NCBI RefSeq assembly: GCF_022879595.1
Contig: NZ_CP084270.1
Location: 124,001 to 188,000 of the forward strand
From: Caballeronia sp. Lep1P3
Lineage (GTDB): Bacteria > Pseudomonadota > Gammaproteobacteria > Burkholderiales > Burkholderiaceae
Direction: 5' to 3'
Length of the DNA stretch: 64,000 nt
The position numbers and the translations under genes are program-made. Positions 22,768 to 31,678 of the stretch are shown piece by piece; the first letter of the stretch is position 1, and the number at the start of each line of letters is the position of its first letter. The notes under the pieces are model-generated. The model was not told the origin of the DNA. It ran no database searches and saw nothing but the letters and a program-made list of their open reading frames with translations.

Positions 22768-24012
22768 CTATCGTCCAGCCGTGGCTCCGAGCGTCCAATG
22801 CGCGAACAGGGTCGGTCGCCGCATTTTCAGACGCCGCAACCAATCCCAGGCCCGCAGCTTGTGCGTTCGGAGTTTCTTGTATTTGCGCTGAGCCCAACGC
22901 ACAATGAATGAATCCAGTGTGCGTAAGGCCCCGTGAAGAGCCGAAGGCCGAAACCGCCCGTAGTAGCGAACCCAGCCCAGAAGTACCGGCTGCGTCCATC
23001 GAGCAACGTCGACAAGTTCAAGGTCATTGCGACTATGCAACCGCCACCGACGCATTCGCAATCGCATCGACTTGGCCGCTTTGTCGCTTACTGCGGGAGC
23101 GAAACTGACGAACAGTGCGCCAGAGCGATTCATCGAGCTCCGGGGCCGGAAGCAGTAGCCCAGGAAATCGAAGCGTTGCACCGGATAGCTGCCGCGTCGG
23201 TTATCGTCCTTGCAGTAGACGATTTTGGTCTTCTCCGGATGAAGCTGCAGTCTGCAAGCCGCAAGCCGGGCATCGAGCTCTGCTCGTAGTTGCTTAGCTT
23301 GCGTCTCGCTCTTGCAGTGGCAAATGACATCGTCGGCGTAACGCTCAAACAGGACGCCGGGATAGTTTAGCGACATCCATTGATCAAACGCGTAGTGCAA
23401 GAACAAGTTAGCCAATATAGGGCTGACGACCGCCCCTTGTGGCGTCCCTCGATCCCGCGATACCAGAGCGCCATCGGGCATACAAACCGGTGCGACCAAC
23501 CATCTCTCGACGTATAGCATCACCCACTTGCAGTTCGTATGTCGACGTAGCGCGCGCATCAGAAGTTGATGGTCGATATTATCGAAGAAGCCTTTAATAT
23601 CAAGATCGAGCACCCAGTCTGAGCGCCAGCAACGCTGACGCGCGACTGTGAGTGCCTGATGCGCTGAGCGGCCCGGCCGATAACCATACGAGTCGTCATG
23701 GAACACTGGCTCCAGAATCGGTTCGAGATATCGCCGTACCACCATCTGCGCGATGCGATCCGACACGGTCGGAATCCCCAACGGCCTTGTCGTGCCATCA
23801 GCCTTTGGGATCTCCACGCGCCGCACGGGAGGCGGGACGTAGCTGCCCGAGGACAGCCGGTTCCAGAGTCGATAGAGGTTATTACTCAAGTCCTCTTCGA
23901 ACTGGGCAATCGATTGTCCATCGACGCCCGCCGCACCGCGATTTGCCTTCACCCGCTTGAACGCTTCCCACACCTCACGTTTGGAAATATCAAACGGCTT
24001 TGCCTTATCCAT
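22768..24012 (-). CDS. ltrA: Group II intron reverse transcriptase/maturase
   Basis: A 414-residue protein. Motifs in order: FKRVKANRGAAGVDG, RRVEIPKADGTTRPLGIPTV, VLDLDIKGFFDNIDH, GTPQGAVVSPILANL, active-site YADD (Tyr225), QLHPEKTKIVYC, GWVRYYGRF, and the maturase X domain RTLDSFIVRWAQRKYKKL. There is no C-terminal HNH endonuclease. The ATG at 24012 follows GGGGAGGAC and is preferred over a start 12 codons upstream. It acts in splicing and retromobility of the host intron. The frame is intact. Confidence 0.9.
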   Translation of the reverse strand: MDKAKPFDISKREVWEAFKRVKANRGAAGVDGQSIAQFEEDLSNNLYRLWNRLSSGSYVPPPVRRVEIPKADGTTRPLGIPTVSDRIAQMVVRRYLEPILEPVFHDDSYGYRPGRSAHQALTVARQRCWRSDWVLDLDIKGFFDNIDHQLLMRALRRHTNCKWVMLYVERWLVAPVCMPDGALVSRDRGTPQGAVVSPILANLFLHYAFDQWMSLNYPGVLFERYADDVICHCKSETQAKQLRAELDARLAACRLQLHPEKTKIVYCKDDNRRGSYPVQRFDFLGYCFRPRSSMNRSGALFVSFAPAVSDKAAKSMRLRMRRWRLHSRNDLELVDVARWTQPVLLGWVRYYGRFRPSALHGALRTLDSFIVRWAQRKYKKLRTHKLRAWDWLRRLKMRRPTLFAHWTLGATAGR

Positions 24013-24690
24013 GCAAGTCCTCCCCTTGCGGGTTGCTCGCCTGGTCAAGCCGGACGACGACGCTCCTTCGGTCCAGCTCCATTACAGAGCCTTCAACCCT
24101 ACTACGAACGCCTCCGCCCCTGTGCCCCGCATCGGTACTCTCACCCTTGCGAAGGCTATCCGCTTGGGCTTCTCCCTTAGCATCGGGACGACAGGTTCCT
24201 ACGTTCCTTACCAAAGCCTGGATCAAGATCACGCCGCCTTCATGCCGGAAGCCGGTTGGGCAGTAAGCAGGTATGCCCCCAACCTTTGTCGCGGGATAGA
24301 AGTCAAGATCCCGGTTTCGACTTCAGTTAATACGTTTCGACACGTCATCAGCGGTTCACTCGCGTTCGTCTTCCTGATCCTCACCTGACGGAGTCGAGCC
24401 CCGCCTTTTCCAGCAACGCTCACCACGGGAGCTCTTAACTCACGCAGCTTGTGGTGGTTTGAAGCCTGCTCCTGCAAGCCGACTCCGAGGGGCCCGCCCT
24501 CATCTTTGGTAAAACATCGCAACTGTTCTAAGCTCGAACCGTCGCGTTCGTAGCACACGACTTCCTCGTACTTGACGCTGCGCCACACGCGCTCGACGAA
24601 CACGTTATCGCGCCAGGCGCCTTTGCCGTCCATAGACAGCTGCACGCCGCGCTCAAGTACGGCATCGGTGAACGCGGCGGCCGTGAACTG

Positions 24691-26143
24691 GGCGGATTCA
24701 ACCGGTCGTCGCAACACCTTTAATTGAGGTGGTGTTGCATGGCGCGAAGTGCAAAGCAGGTGTATTGGTTGACGGGTCGAGCAGCGATGTACTCGCCGGG
24801 CGCCCCATCGCTTGGAAACGAGATCGAGCGACGCTTTTGGCAACAAATCGCGACTGGCATCACGAGCGAGAAAGCAGCGCAGGCGGTCGGTGCGTCTCAA
24901 GCGGTAGGCTCGCGCTGGTTCCGCTATCGTGGCGGCATGCCACTATTCATGTCCAAACCTATCGCGGGTCGATACTTGTCGTTCGCTGAGCGAGAAGAGA
25001 TAGCATTGCTCTCTGTCCAGGGGTTCGGGGTGCGCGAGATCGCCCGTCGTATCGGACGAAGTGCGTCAACCGTATCACGAGAACTAACGCGCAATGCTGC
25101 GACTTGAAACGGATGCCTCGAGTATCGTGCTTCGGTTGCGCAGTGGAAGGCAGAACGGTTCGCTAAACGACCTAAGCCAGCGAAACTGGCGACTAATGCG
25201 GAGCTACGTCAATATGTACAGGAGCGCTTGGAGGGCAAAGTACATGACGCTGACGGTCGTAAGATTGACGGGCCCAGGCAGACGCCGTTCAAGGGGCGAA
25301 ATAAACCGCACCGTGGGGACCGAAAGTGGGTCAATGGTTGGTCACCTGAACAAATTGCTAATCGGTTGCAGTTAGATTTTCCGGATGATGAATCCATGCG
25401 CATCTCTCACGAAGCTATTTATCAAGCGCTCTATATTCAGGGGCGCGGCGCGCTCAAGCGTGAGTTGGTGGGCTGCCTGCGCACCGGGCGAGCCTTGCGC
25501 GTTCCGCGAGCGAGAGCGCGCGCCAAGGCATGGGCGCACGTCAGTGAGGAGGTGATGATTTCCAGTCGACCTGCAGAGGCCGAAGATCGTGCGGTGCCGG
25601 GCCATTGGGAAGGCGACCTGCTCATTGGCCTGAACCGATCTGCCATCGGTACGCTGGTGGAGAGATCAAGCCGTTTCACAATGCTCGTGCATTTGCCTCG
25701 AGAGAAAGACTATGGGTCTATTCCGCGCACGAAAAACGGGCCTGCGCTAGCCGGCTACGGGGCCGTCACGATGGCCAACGCACTCAAAAAGACTGTAACT
25801 GACTTGCCTGCTGAACTCTGGCGATCATTGACGTGGGATCGTGGCAAGGAACTGCCCGATCACGCCCGTTTCACTATTGAGTCTGGCGTGAAGGTATTCT
25901 TCGCCGATCCGCAAAGCCCATGGCAGCGCGGTACGAATGAAAACACGAATGGACTGCTACGACAATACTTTCCAAAAGGTACAGACCTGTGCCGGTGGAG
26001 TGCTCGGGAGATCCAAGCTGTTGCTAATACATTGAACTCAAGGCCGCGGAAGACTCTCGGATGGAAGACGCCTGCGGAAGCCCTAGACGAGTATCTGGAA
26101 TCTGTTCAACAATCCAGTGTTGCGACGACCGGTTGAATCCGCC
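24691..26143 (+). mobile_element. IS30-family element
   Basis: A 1453-bp element with matching ends GGCGGATTCAACCGGTCGTC, flanked by a CTG duplication (24688-24690 and 26144-26146) inside IS3-beta orfB. The intact target in copy a confirms the junction. Confidence 0.9.
24739..26136 (+). pseudogene. IS30-family transposase with one in-frame stop
   Basis: One frame runs from MARSAKQVYWLTG (ATG 24739) to SVATTG. It has the HTH YLSFAEREEIALLSVQGFGV with REIARRIGRSASTVSRELTR, and the DDE domain: HWEGDLLIGLNRSAIGTLVE, LTWDRGKELPDH and PWQRGTNENTNGLLRQYFPK. A TGA at 25105-25107 falls where homologues have Arg (CGA to TGA). Without readthrough only a 122-residue N-terminal piece is made. Confidence 0.85.
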
Positions 26144-26684
26144 CTGGCTACCCTGATCGGTGTTCACGATGTCTGGCAGCCCGTAGCGGGCGAATGCTTC
26201 TTCCAGCGCTTCCACGGCATGTATCGCCTCTAGCGTAATGGCCACCCGGTGCGCAAGAACCTTGCGACTCGCCCAATCTACTACCGCCGTCAGATAGACG
26301 AAGCCACGCGCCATGGGAATGTACGTTGTGTCGAGTGCGAAGACCTGATTGGCGCGCTCGATCTTCATGCCGCGCAACAGGTACGGCCAAACCTTGTGCT
26401 GCGGGTTGCGTCGGCTCGTGTTGGGCTTGCAGTAAAGCGCTTTCACACCCATACGCTTCATGAGCGTGCGCACGCGACGGCGACCCACCCCATGGCCTTC
26501 CGGCGCAACAGACGGACCAGCATTCGCGCTCCGGCGAACGGAAACTCCAGGTGCAGCTCGTCGATCCGGCGCATCAAGTTCTGGTCGGCCTCGCTGACCT
26601 GCCGCGGCCGATAGTACGCACTCGATCTGGCAATGCCGACGAGCTTTGCTTGCTGCGACACCGGTAACTGATGGCCACGGTCAA

Positions 26685-26992
26685 TCATCGCTTTGCGCTC
26701 AGCAATCCCGCCTTGTTGAGCGCGCCGCTTAAAAAATCATTTTCCAGAGAAAGCTGGCCGATCTTGGCGTGCAGCGTCTTCACGTCTACCGGCGGTTCAT
26801 TCGATGCCACGCCCGCCGTTCCAAACACGTCGGCCGCACGCTCCTGCAGTGCTGTTTCCATTCCGTGATCTGGTTCGGGTGCACATCAAACTGCTGCGCT
26901 AGCTCGGCCAGCGTGCGCTCGCCTTTGACTGCCGCCAGCGCCACTTTCGCTTTGAACGCCGCTGAGTGCGTGCGTCGGGTTCTCTTCGTCAT
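26685..26992 (-). pseudogene. IS3-beta copy b OrfA, frameshifted
   Basis: Starts [20 protein letters not shown] and carries the same one-base deletion after ITEWKQ as copy a. The shared lesion shows both copies descend from an already damaged element. Confidence 0.85.
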
Positions 26993-27078
26993 GTTCTCGG
27001 TTCCTTTGCCTGCATTATCGCTGGCTAAGCCCCGGGCGTTCCACCTATCCCGCTGTCCGAATTCGCGCGGCCACCTCT

Positions 27079-27336
27079 CGCAGCGCCGCGACGGTCGCGC
27101 CACTGACCGGCACGGTGCGCTGCTTGCGGCGCTTGCCGATCACGGTGAGCGTCCAGACCGACGACGGGCCGCGGCCCGACTCGGCCGAATCGACGGAGCG
27201 GGACGACGTTGGCGGCGACGTTGTCTGCGACGGTGATCGGGGCGAGGGGCTGCGCGATGCGCGCGCGTCCCCGGCCACCTCGGCGAGGCGCAAGTCTTCG
27301 CGCCGCGCGAGCGCCGCTTCCGCGCGGCGCAGCCCG
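27079..27336 (-). pseudogene. Internal fragment of a large tyrosine recombinase
   Basis: It encodes GLRRAEAALARREDLRLAEV, a variable linker, and [20 protein letters not shown] with ATVAALR. This matches the first catalytic-Arg region of the complete integrase at 31679-33625 but is clearly diverged in the linker. It is cut by the IS3-beta end on one side and an IS30 end on the other. Confidence 0.8.
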
Positions 27337-27402
27337 GGCGGATTCAACCGGTCGTCGCAACACCTTTAATTGAGGTGGTGTTGCATGGCGCGAAGTGCAA
27401 AG
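27337..27402 (+). mobile_element. IS30-family element, 5' fragment only
   Basis: 66 bp identical to the left end of the IS30 element at 24691, up to the first codons of the transposase. IS3-alpha copy 2 begins at 27403. This marks a second IS30 insertion, into the integrase fragment. Confidence 0.85.
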
Positions 27403-27441
27403 CGGAAATTTTCAAGCTAGTTGTCGCCTCAACGAATAATT

Positions 27442-28521
27442 TCAGGCTGCCTTTCTCTCCTGGTTAGGGCGTCGTGGGGTACCGCCCTGGTTATCGATTC
27501 GATCCGGGTTCAGGTGCACAGCATCGACGCGTTGCCAGTTGCGCGTTGGGCCTTTCCACCGAAGCGGATTGCGTTGCCGGGCGTACTCGTAGAGCGCCGC
27601 GCGTCGATCCAGAATGTCCTGATCGAGGTTGGCATGACGCTGCGCCGGCGTGACGAACCGGATCGCGCTGTGACGATGCTCCTCGTTGTACCAGCGCACC
27701 AGTGCGCCCACCCACGTGCGCGCGGCAAACAGGGTATCGAATGCCTTGAGCGGATAAGCAGGTCGATACTTTAGGGTCTTGAACAACGACTCGGAGTAAG
27801 GGTTGTCGTTGCTCACGCCCGGGCGACTCAGCGACGGCATGACGCCCAGCGCCTGAAGGGTGGCAAGCATCGTCGCGCCTTTCATCGGGCCGCCGTTGTC
27901 CGAATGCAAAATCACCTGGGCGGGCTGTATCGCTTCGCGCGCGCAGAGGTCCTTGAGGACTTCGCTGGCCAGCACGCTGCTTTCCTCGGCATACACCTGC
28001 CAGCCGACAATTTTGCGACTGAACACGTCGAGAAACAGATACAAGTAGAAGTACTGCCCACGAACCGTGGTCGGCAGATACGTGATGTCCCAGCTATACA
28101 ATTGGTTCGGTGCATCGGCGCAAACCGAACGGGGTTTGCTGCGTGCCTGTGCCGGCCGTTCGCTGCGCCGGTGTGCGAGTTGCTTCTCGGCCTTCAGGAC
28201 CCGGTAGAACGTCGATTCGGAGGCGATATAGCGTTGCTGGTCTGCCAGTCGAGGCACGATCTGGCTTGGCGGCAGATGACCGAATTCGGGCGAGTTCGCG
28301 ATCGCCAGAAGCTCGGCGCGTTCGTCGGCAGAGAGCTTGTGACGCGGCGCGTGATGCCGTAACGAGCGCCCGTCCACCGCGTCAGGTTCGCCGCGCTGCC
28401 AGCGCTGAACCGTTCGAGCACTGAGCCCTAGAATGCTGCACGCACGCGCCTGGCGAGCCCCGGCCAGGGTCGCCTCGCTGATCAGGTCGATCAATGCCTT
28501 GCGCTCTTCAGGGACCGTCAT
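27442..28521 (-). CDS. IS3-family OrfB, DDE transposase
   Basis: A 359-residue product identical to that of copy 1; the catalytic motifs SWDITYLPT, HSDNGGPMKG and NDNPYSESLF are present. Confidence 0.9.
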   Translation of the reverse strand: MTVPEERKALIDLISEATLAGARQARACSILGLSARTVQRWQRGEPDAVDGRSLRHHAPRHKLSADERAELLAIANSPEFGHLPPSQIVPRLADQQRYIASESTFYRVLKAEKQLAHRRSERPAQARSKPRSVCADAPNQLYSWDITYLPTTVRGQYFYLYLFLDVFSRKIVGWQVYAEESSVLASEVLKDLCAREAIQPAQVILHSDNGGPMKGATMLATLQALGVMPSLSRPGVSNDNPYSESLFKTLKYRPAYPLKAFDTLFAARTWVGALVRWYNEEHRHSAIRFVTPAQRHANLDQDILDRRAALYEYARQRNPLRWKGPTRNWQRVDAVHLNPDRIDNQGGTPRRPNQERKAA

Positions 28522-29018
28522 TCGGCCTCGCCCCCGAACAGCGCACGGTGCTTTTTTTGCAGCACCAACAGCGCCGCAGCTTCAGCCAGCGCCTTCTCCT
28601 TGCGTTTGAGTTCGCGCTGCAGCTCGAAATTGGCCTGCTTCAGATCCCGGACTTCCGTGGCGCTCTCGCGCCGACTACCGGTTCCACCGACCGTGCAAAA
28701 ATCCGCTCGCCACTGCGCGAGATGATGTGCGAACAGGCCGCGCTCGCGACACCAGCTGTTCAACGCTTCGTCGACCAACCCGTGGCTCTCCTGCAAGGCC
28801 ATCAGCCGTTCTTCCAGCGACCAGTCTTCCGGACGTCTTGCGTGTTCGGAGCCCGAGCTCCGCTTCGCGGCGGCGGCGCCTCTCATCCACTTCCTTAACG
28901 TCAGTACGTTCACGTTCAATTCGTCGGCCACTGCTCCAACCGTTCGGGGGCCGCGCTGCAGGACCTTCGACAGCGCCTGTTCCTTAAATTCAACAGAATA
29001 CGTTTGTTTCGCCTTCAC
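28518..29018 (-). CDS. IS3-family OrfA
   Basis: A 166-residue HTH and coiled-coil protein starting at GTG 29018, identical to copy 1, with an ATGA overlap with orfB. Confidence 0.85.
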   Translation of the reverse strand: MKAKQTYSVEFKEQALSKVLQRGPRTVGAVADELNVNVLTLRKWMRGAAAAKRSSGSEHARRPEDWSLEERLMALQESHGLVDEALNSWCRERGLFAHHLAQWRADFCTVGGTGSRRESATEVRDLKQANFELQRELKRKEKALAEAAALLVLQKKHRALFGGEAE

Positions 29019-29063
29019 CCTGTACCTCTGACTCTTCTCGATAAGAAAGTTCAGAGGCGACAA

Positions 29064-31471
29064 CTAGTCTGACGCCGGGGGCAACAGCCCCAGCAACGCC
29101 TTGAAATCAACCGGCTTAACAAAGTGATGATGAAAGCCGGCAGCCAAGGCTTTTTGCTTGTCCTGGGGGAGTCCATATCCGGTGACGGCAATTAGGACCG
29201 TCTTCGCTGCTTCAGCCTTGCTGCGAAGGAGGCCAGCCAGCTGATAGCCGTCGATATCCGGAAGACCAATATCGAGCAGGCAAACGTCCGGGCGCCACCG
29301 TCCGGCGAGCTCAAGCGCCGTGGTCGCGTGCGACGCGTACTCGACGTCATTGCCCGCGGTTTCGACCAACATACCGAGGGCTTCCGATGCGTCAGTGTTG
29401 TCGTCGACAATGAGCACCTTCAGGCCCGCAAGCGAAGACGACCCGCGAGCCGCCTCCTTGTCGACGCGATGGACAACCGCATGGGTGACTTCGAGGCAGG
29501 GCAGACAGACAACGCACGTGCTGCCCTGCCCGGGGCCCCCGCTCCACGCGTAGACAGACCCGCCATGCGCTGTGACCAGGCTGCGTACGAGCGCCAAGCC
29601 AATGCCCAGTCCGCCCTGTGAGCGGTCGGCGCTGCGTTCCGCCTGGGCAAACAACTCGAACGCGCGCGCCGTGACCTCCGGGGTCATACCGATCCCATTG
29701 TCCGACACAACCAACTTGACGTGCCTGCGTTCGATGCCCACGCTGAATTCGATCGCGCCTCCTTCGGGCGTGTATTTCGCGGCATTGTTGAGCAGATTGG
29801 CCAGCACTTGCACCAGGCGCTTCTGGTCGCCACGCACGAGCGCGGCGTCCGGCGAGGTGTGGAGCGAAAGCCGGTGCTTTTTTCGCTCAATCACGGGCCG
29901 CACCTGCTCAATGGCATCCGCCGCCGCCCGATTCAGATCTAATACCTCGAATTGGTATTGGACGAGGCCTTGCGTGACGCGCGAGACGTCAAGCAGGTCA
30001 TCGATCAAGCCCGTCATGTGCTTTGCCTGGCGAGCAATGATCGCACTGGCCTTACTCACCCGACGCTCATCGTTGGGGAAGGTCCGGATCAGATCCGCCG
30101 CGGAGGCAATGGGCGCCAGCGGGTTGCGCAGTTCGTGCGACAGCATCGCCAGAAACTCGTCTTTGCGTTTCCCGGCGACTAACAATTCCTCTTCGGCCGC
30201 TGTCCGTTCGGTGATATCCAACTGGGCCACGACCGCGCCCGTGATCTCGCCGTTTTCGTTGCGGACTGGTGCGCCGTTGCTCAACAGCACGCGACGGACG
30301 GGCGGTTCGTCGAAACTTTCGATTTCGAACACGTCACCGAACACCTCTTCACCACGCAGTGCTCTCGCCGTCGTCCAGTCGCCGAGCGTCAGAAGCTGTC
30401 CATGTCGCTCGGAGTGTCGGCCCAGCGAGCCTTCCACTTTCCCAAATCATCGAGCTGGGTGCGGTCCGGGTGATGCTCGCCCCACAGTTGCGCAAAGGTT
30501 CGATTCTCACGTTCAATGGCGCCATGGCGGTCGCTGACGACGATGCCGACCGGCGCCACCTCGAGCAGCGCGTCAAGGCGGCGAGTGGCCGCTTCCGCTA
30601 AGAGCGCTGCCGCGCGGGCGCTGCGCTCGCTGCGCGCCAATCGCAGTTGCGCATCGCGCTGCTCGGTTATATCCGAGAACAGGATGGCCACCTGATTCGG
30701 CTGAGAGGCGTCGAGGCGAAATGCATGCACGTCGTACCACCGTTTGAGCGCCGCCGCTTCGTTCTGAAAGTGCACCGGGATGCCCGTTCGCGCAACCTGA
30801 GCGTAAGCGTCGAACCAGTGCCGCTCATGCTCGGGCACCAGTTCCAGCATGGTTCGCCCGGTTGCATCAACCAACCCCGTGTTCGCCTCAAACGCGGGGT
30901 TCACCGTCAGAAACCGATAGTCCGCCGCCCTTCCGTCCCCATCGAATAGCATCTCTATGATGCAAAAGCCCTGCGTAGTTTGCTCTAACAACGTTTGGTA
31001 TCGGCGTTCGCTGTCGGGGAGTGTCGCATCAGGCGCCGTGTTTGGCACTTCCGGCGAAACGGTGAACGTCTGACGGATGCAGACAAGTTCGCCGCATTGG
31101 TCATGCACTGGCGCGTGCTCGACGCTCCAGTCGTGAGTCTCATTGTTTTGCGCGGCAACTTCGGCAGGCCACGAGAGTTGGCTGGCGGCGACAACGACAC
31201 GGTTCGGCCGGCCGCTCGCGGTTGCGAGCGAAATGGAATGACGTAACGCTTCACGCGTCGATGCGCGATCGGCAGGCGCTAATTGAGGAAGCTTGAAAAG
31301 ACCGGCGCCGACGATCTGGCTTGCCTGGATCGAAAACGCCTGTGCAAACGCATCGGTCACGGCGAGCACGACGGCATCGATATCCGTGGATAGAAGCAGG
31401 CAGGCAGCGGGGAAAGTGCGGAAGGCGTTCTGGTAGACGGATAGAGAAGTCACTTCGTCAGGTTCGCTCAT
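29064..31471 (-). pseudogene. PAS-type hybrid histidine kinase, frameshifted and 3'-truncated by an IS
   Basis: The first part (31471-30389, 360 residues) holds PAS domains (FCIIEMLFDGDGRAADYRFL; LDALLEVAPVGIVVSDRHGA). A one-base shift near 30410 separates it from the rest: the end of the PAS domain (RVLLSNGAPVRNENGEITGA), HisKA (MLSHELRNPLAPI), HATPase (NLLNNAAKYTPEGG, GGLGIGLALV) and a receiver (VCLLDIGLPDIDGYQLAGLL). The true C-terminus is lost at 29082, where the IS3-alpha end supplies the last codons, PASD and TAG. A two-piece product from two starts is conceivable, but a single kinase is broken. Confidence 0.8.
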
Positions 31472-31678
31472 GTTGTGAGTGTGGGCCGAGAACGCAGGCC
31501 GGCGTCTGTGATCGCGGGGGGCACGACCTAGCCCCGGTCAGGCCCTGCAGGCTTCGTTTCGACGCGGCCGGGGACGGCGGACATCATCACCCCTGCCAAG
31601 CAAACTACGGTCCGTCGGCGCCGGGGCCCGCCGGCCCCACCTCGGTCAAGCACGAGTATGTCGAGGGCGAGCGGTCCG
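31472..31678. other. Intergenic; GC-rich hairpin
   Basis: No gene. GGGGCC (31623-31628) and GGCCCC (31633-31638) form a short stem downstream of the integrase gene, without a T-run. Confidence 0.3.

Larger units (their letters stand above)
22694..24558 (-). mobile_element. Group II intron inserted in the IS3 transposase gene
   Basis: On the minus strand the intron starts with GTGTGCTACGAACGCGACGG (canonical GUGYG) and ends CTACTCAAC (AY end). The flanking exons join as GAAGTC and TATCTGAGG, restoring E-V-Y-L-R in the transposase. The 1865-bp element has an intron-encoded protein without an endonuclease domain, then domains V and VI. En-less introns that target IS genes are known, for example RmInt1 in ISRm2011-2. 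Confidence 0.9.
22538..26688 (-). pseudogene. IS3-beta copy b OrfB, split by an intron and an IS30
   Basis: In order on the minus strand: the 5' part 26688-26147 (with the same lost G as copy a), IS30, 24690-24559 (TAAAFTDAVLERGVQLSMDG to SVKYEEV), the group II intron, then 22693-22538 (YLRAYESVTHARRSIGDYIE to AIKSAA and stop). Splicing could remove the intron, but the IS30 and frameshift still inactivate the gene. Confidence 0.85.
22477..27078 (-). mobile_element. IS3-beta copy b, split by a group II intron and an IS30 element
   Basis: The two ends of one IS3-beta element (AGAGGTGGCCTCGGTAG at 22477 and the inverted AGAGGTGGCCGCGCG at 27078) enclose 4602 bp. Subtracting the intron (1865) and the IS30 element with its 3-bp duplication (1456) leaves exactly 1281 bp, the length of copy a. 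Right flank: an integrase fragment. Left flank: IS6-1. Confidence 0.9.
27403..29081 (-). mobile_element. IS3-family element alpha, copy 2
   Basis: 1679 bp with the same ends as copy 1, in opposite orientation. Flanks AAAG and CAAC do not match, so no duplication remains. It cut the 3' end off a histidine kinase gene. Confidence 0.9.

Noticed and set aside
24229..24900. A 223-residue minus-strand frame across the intron and IS30 junctions
   Set aside because: It is a chimera of IS30 end, IS3-beta transposase and group II intron 5' sequence, not a gene.
12892..29081. A composite transposon or inversion bounded by IS3-alpha copies 1 and 2
   Set aside because: The four flanks do not pair into target duplications in either the direct or the inverted arrangement, so neither model is supported by the sequence alone.
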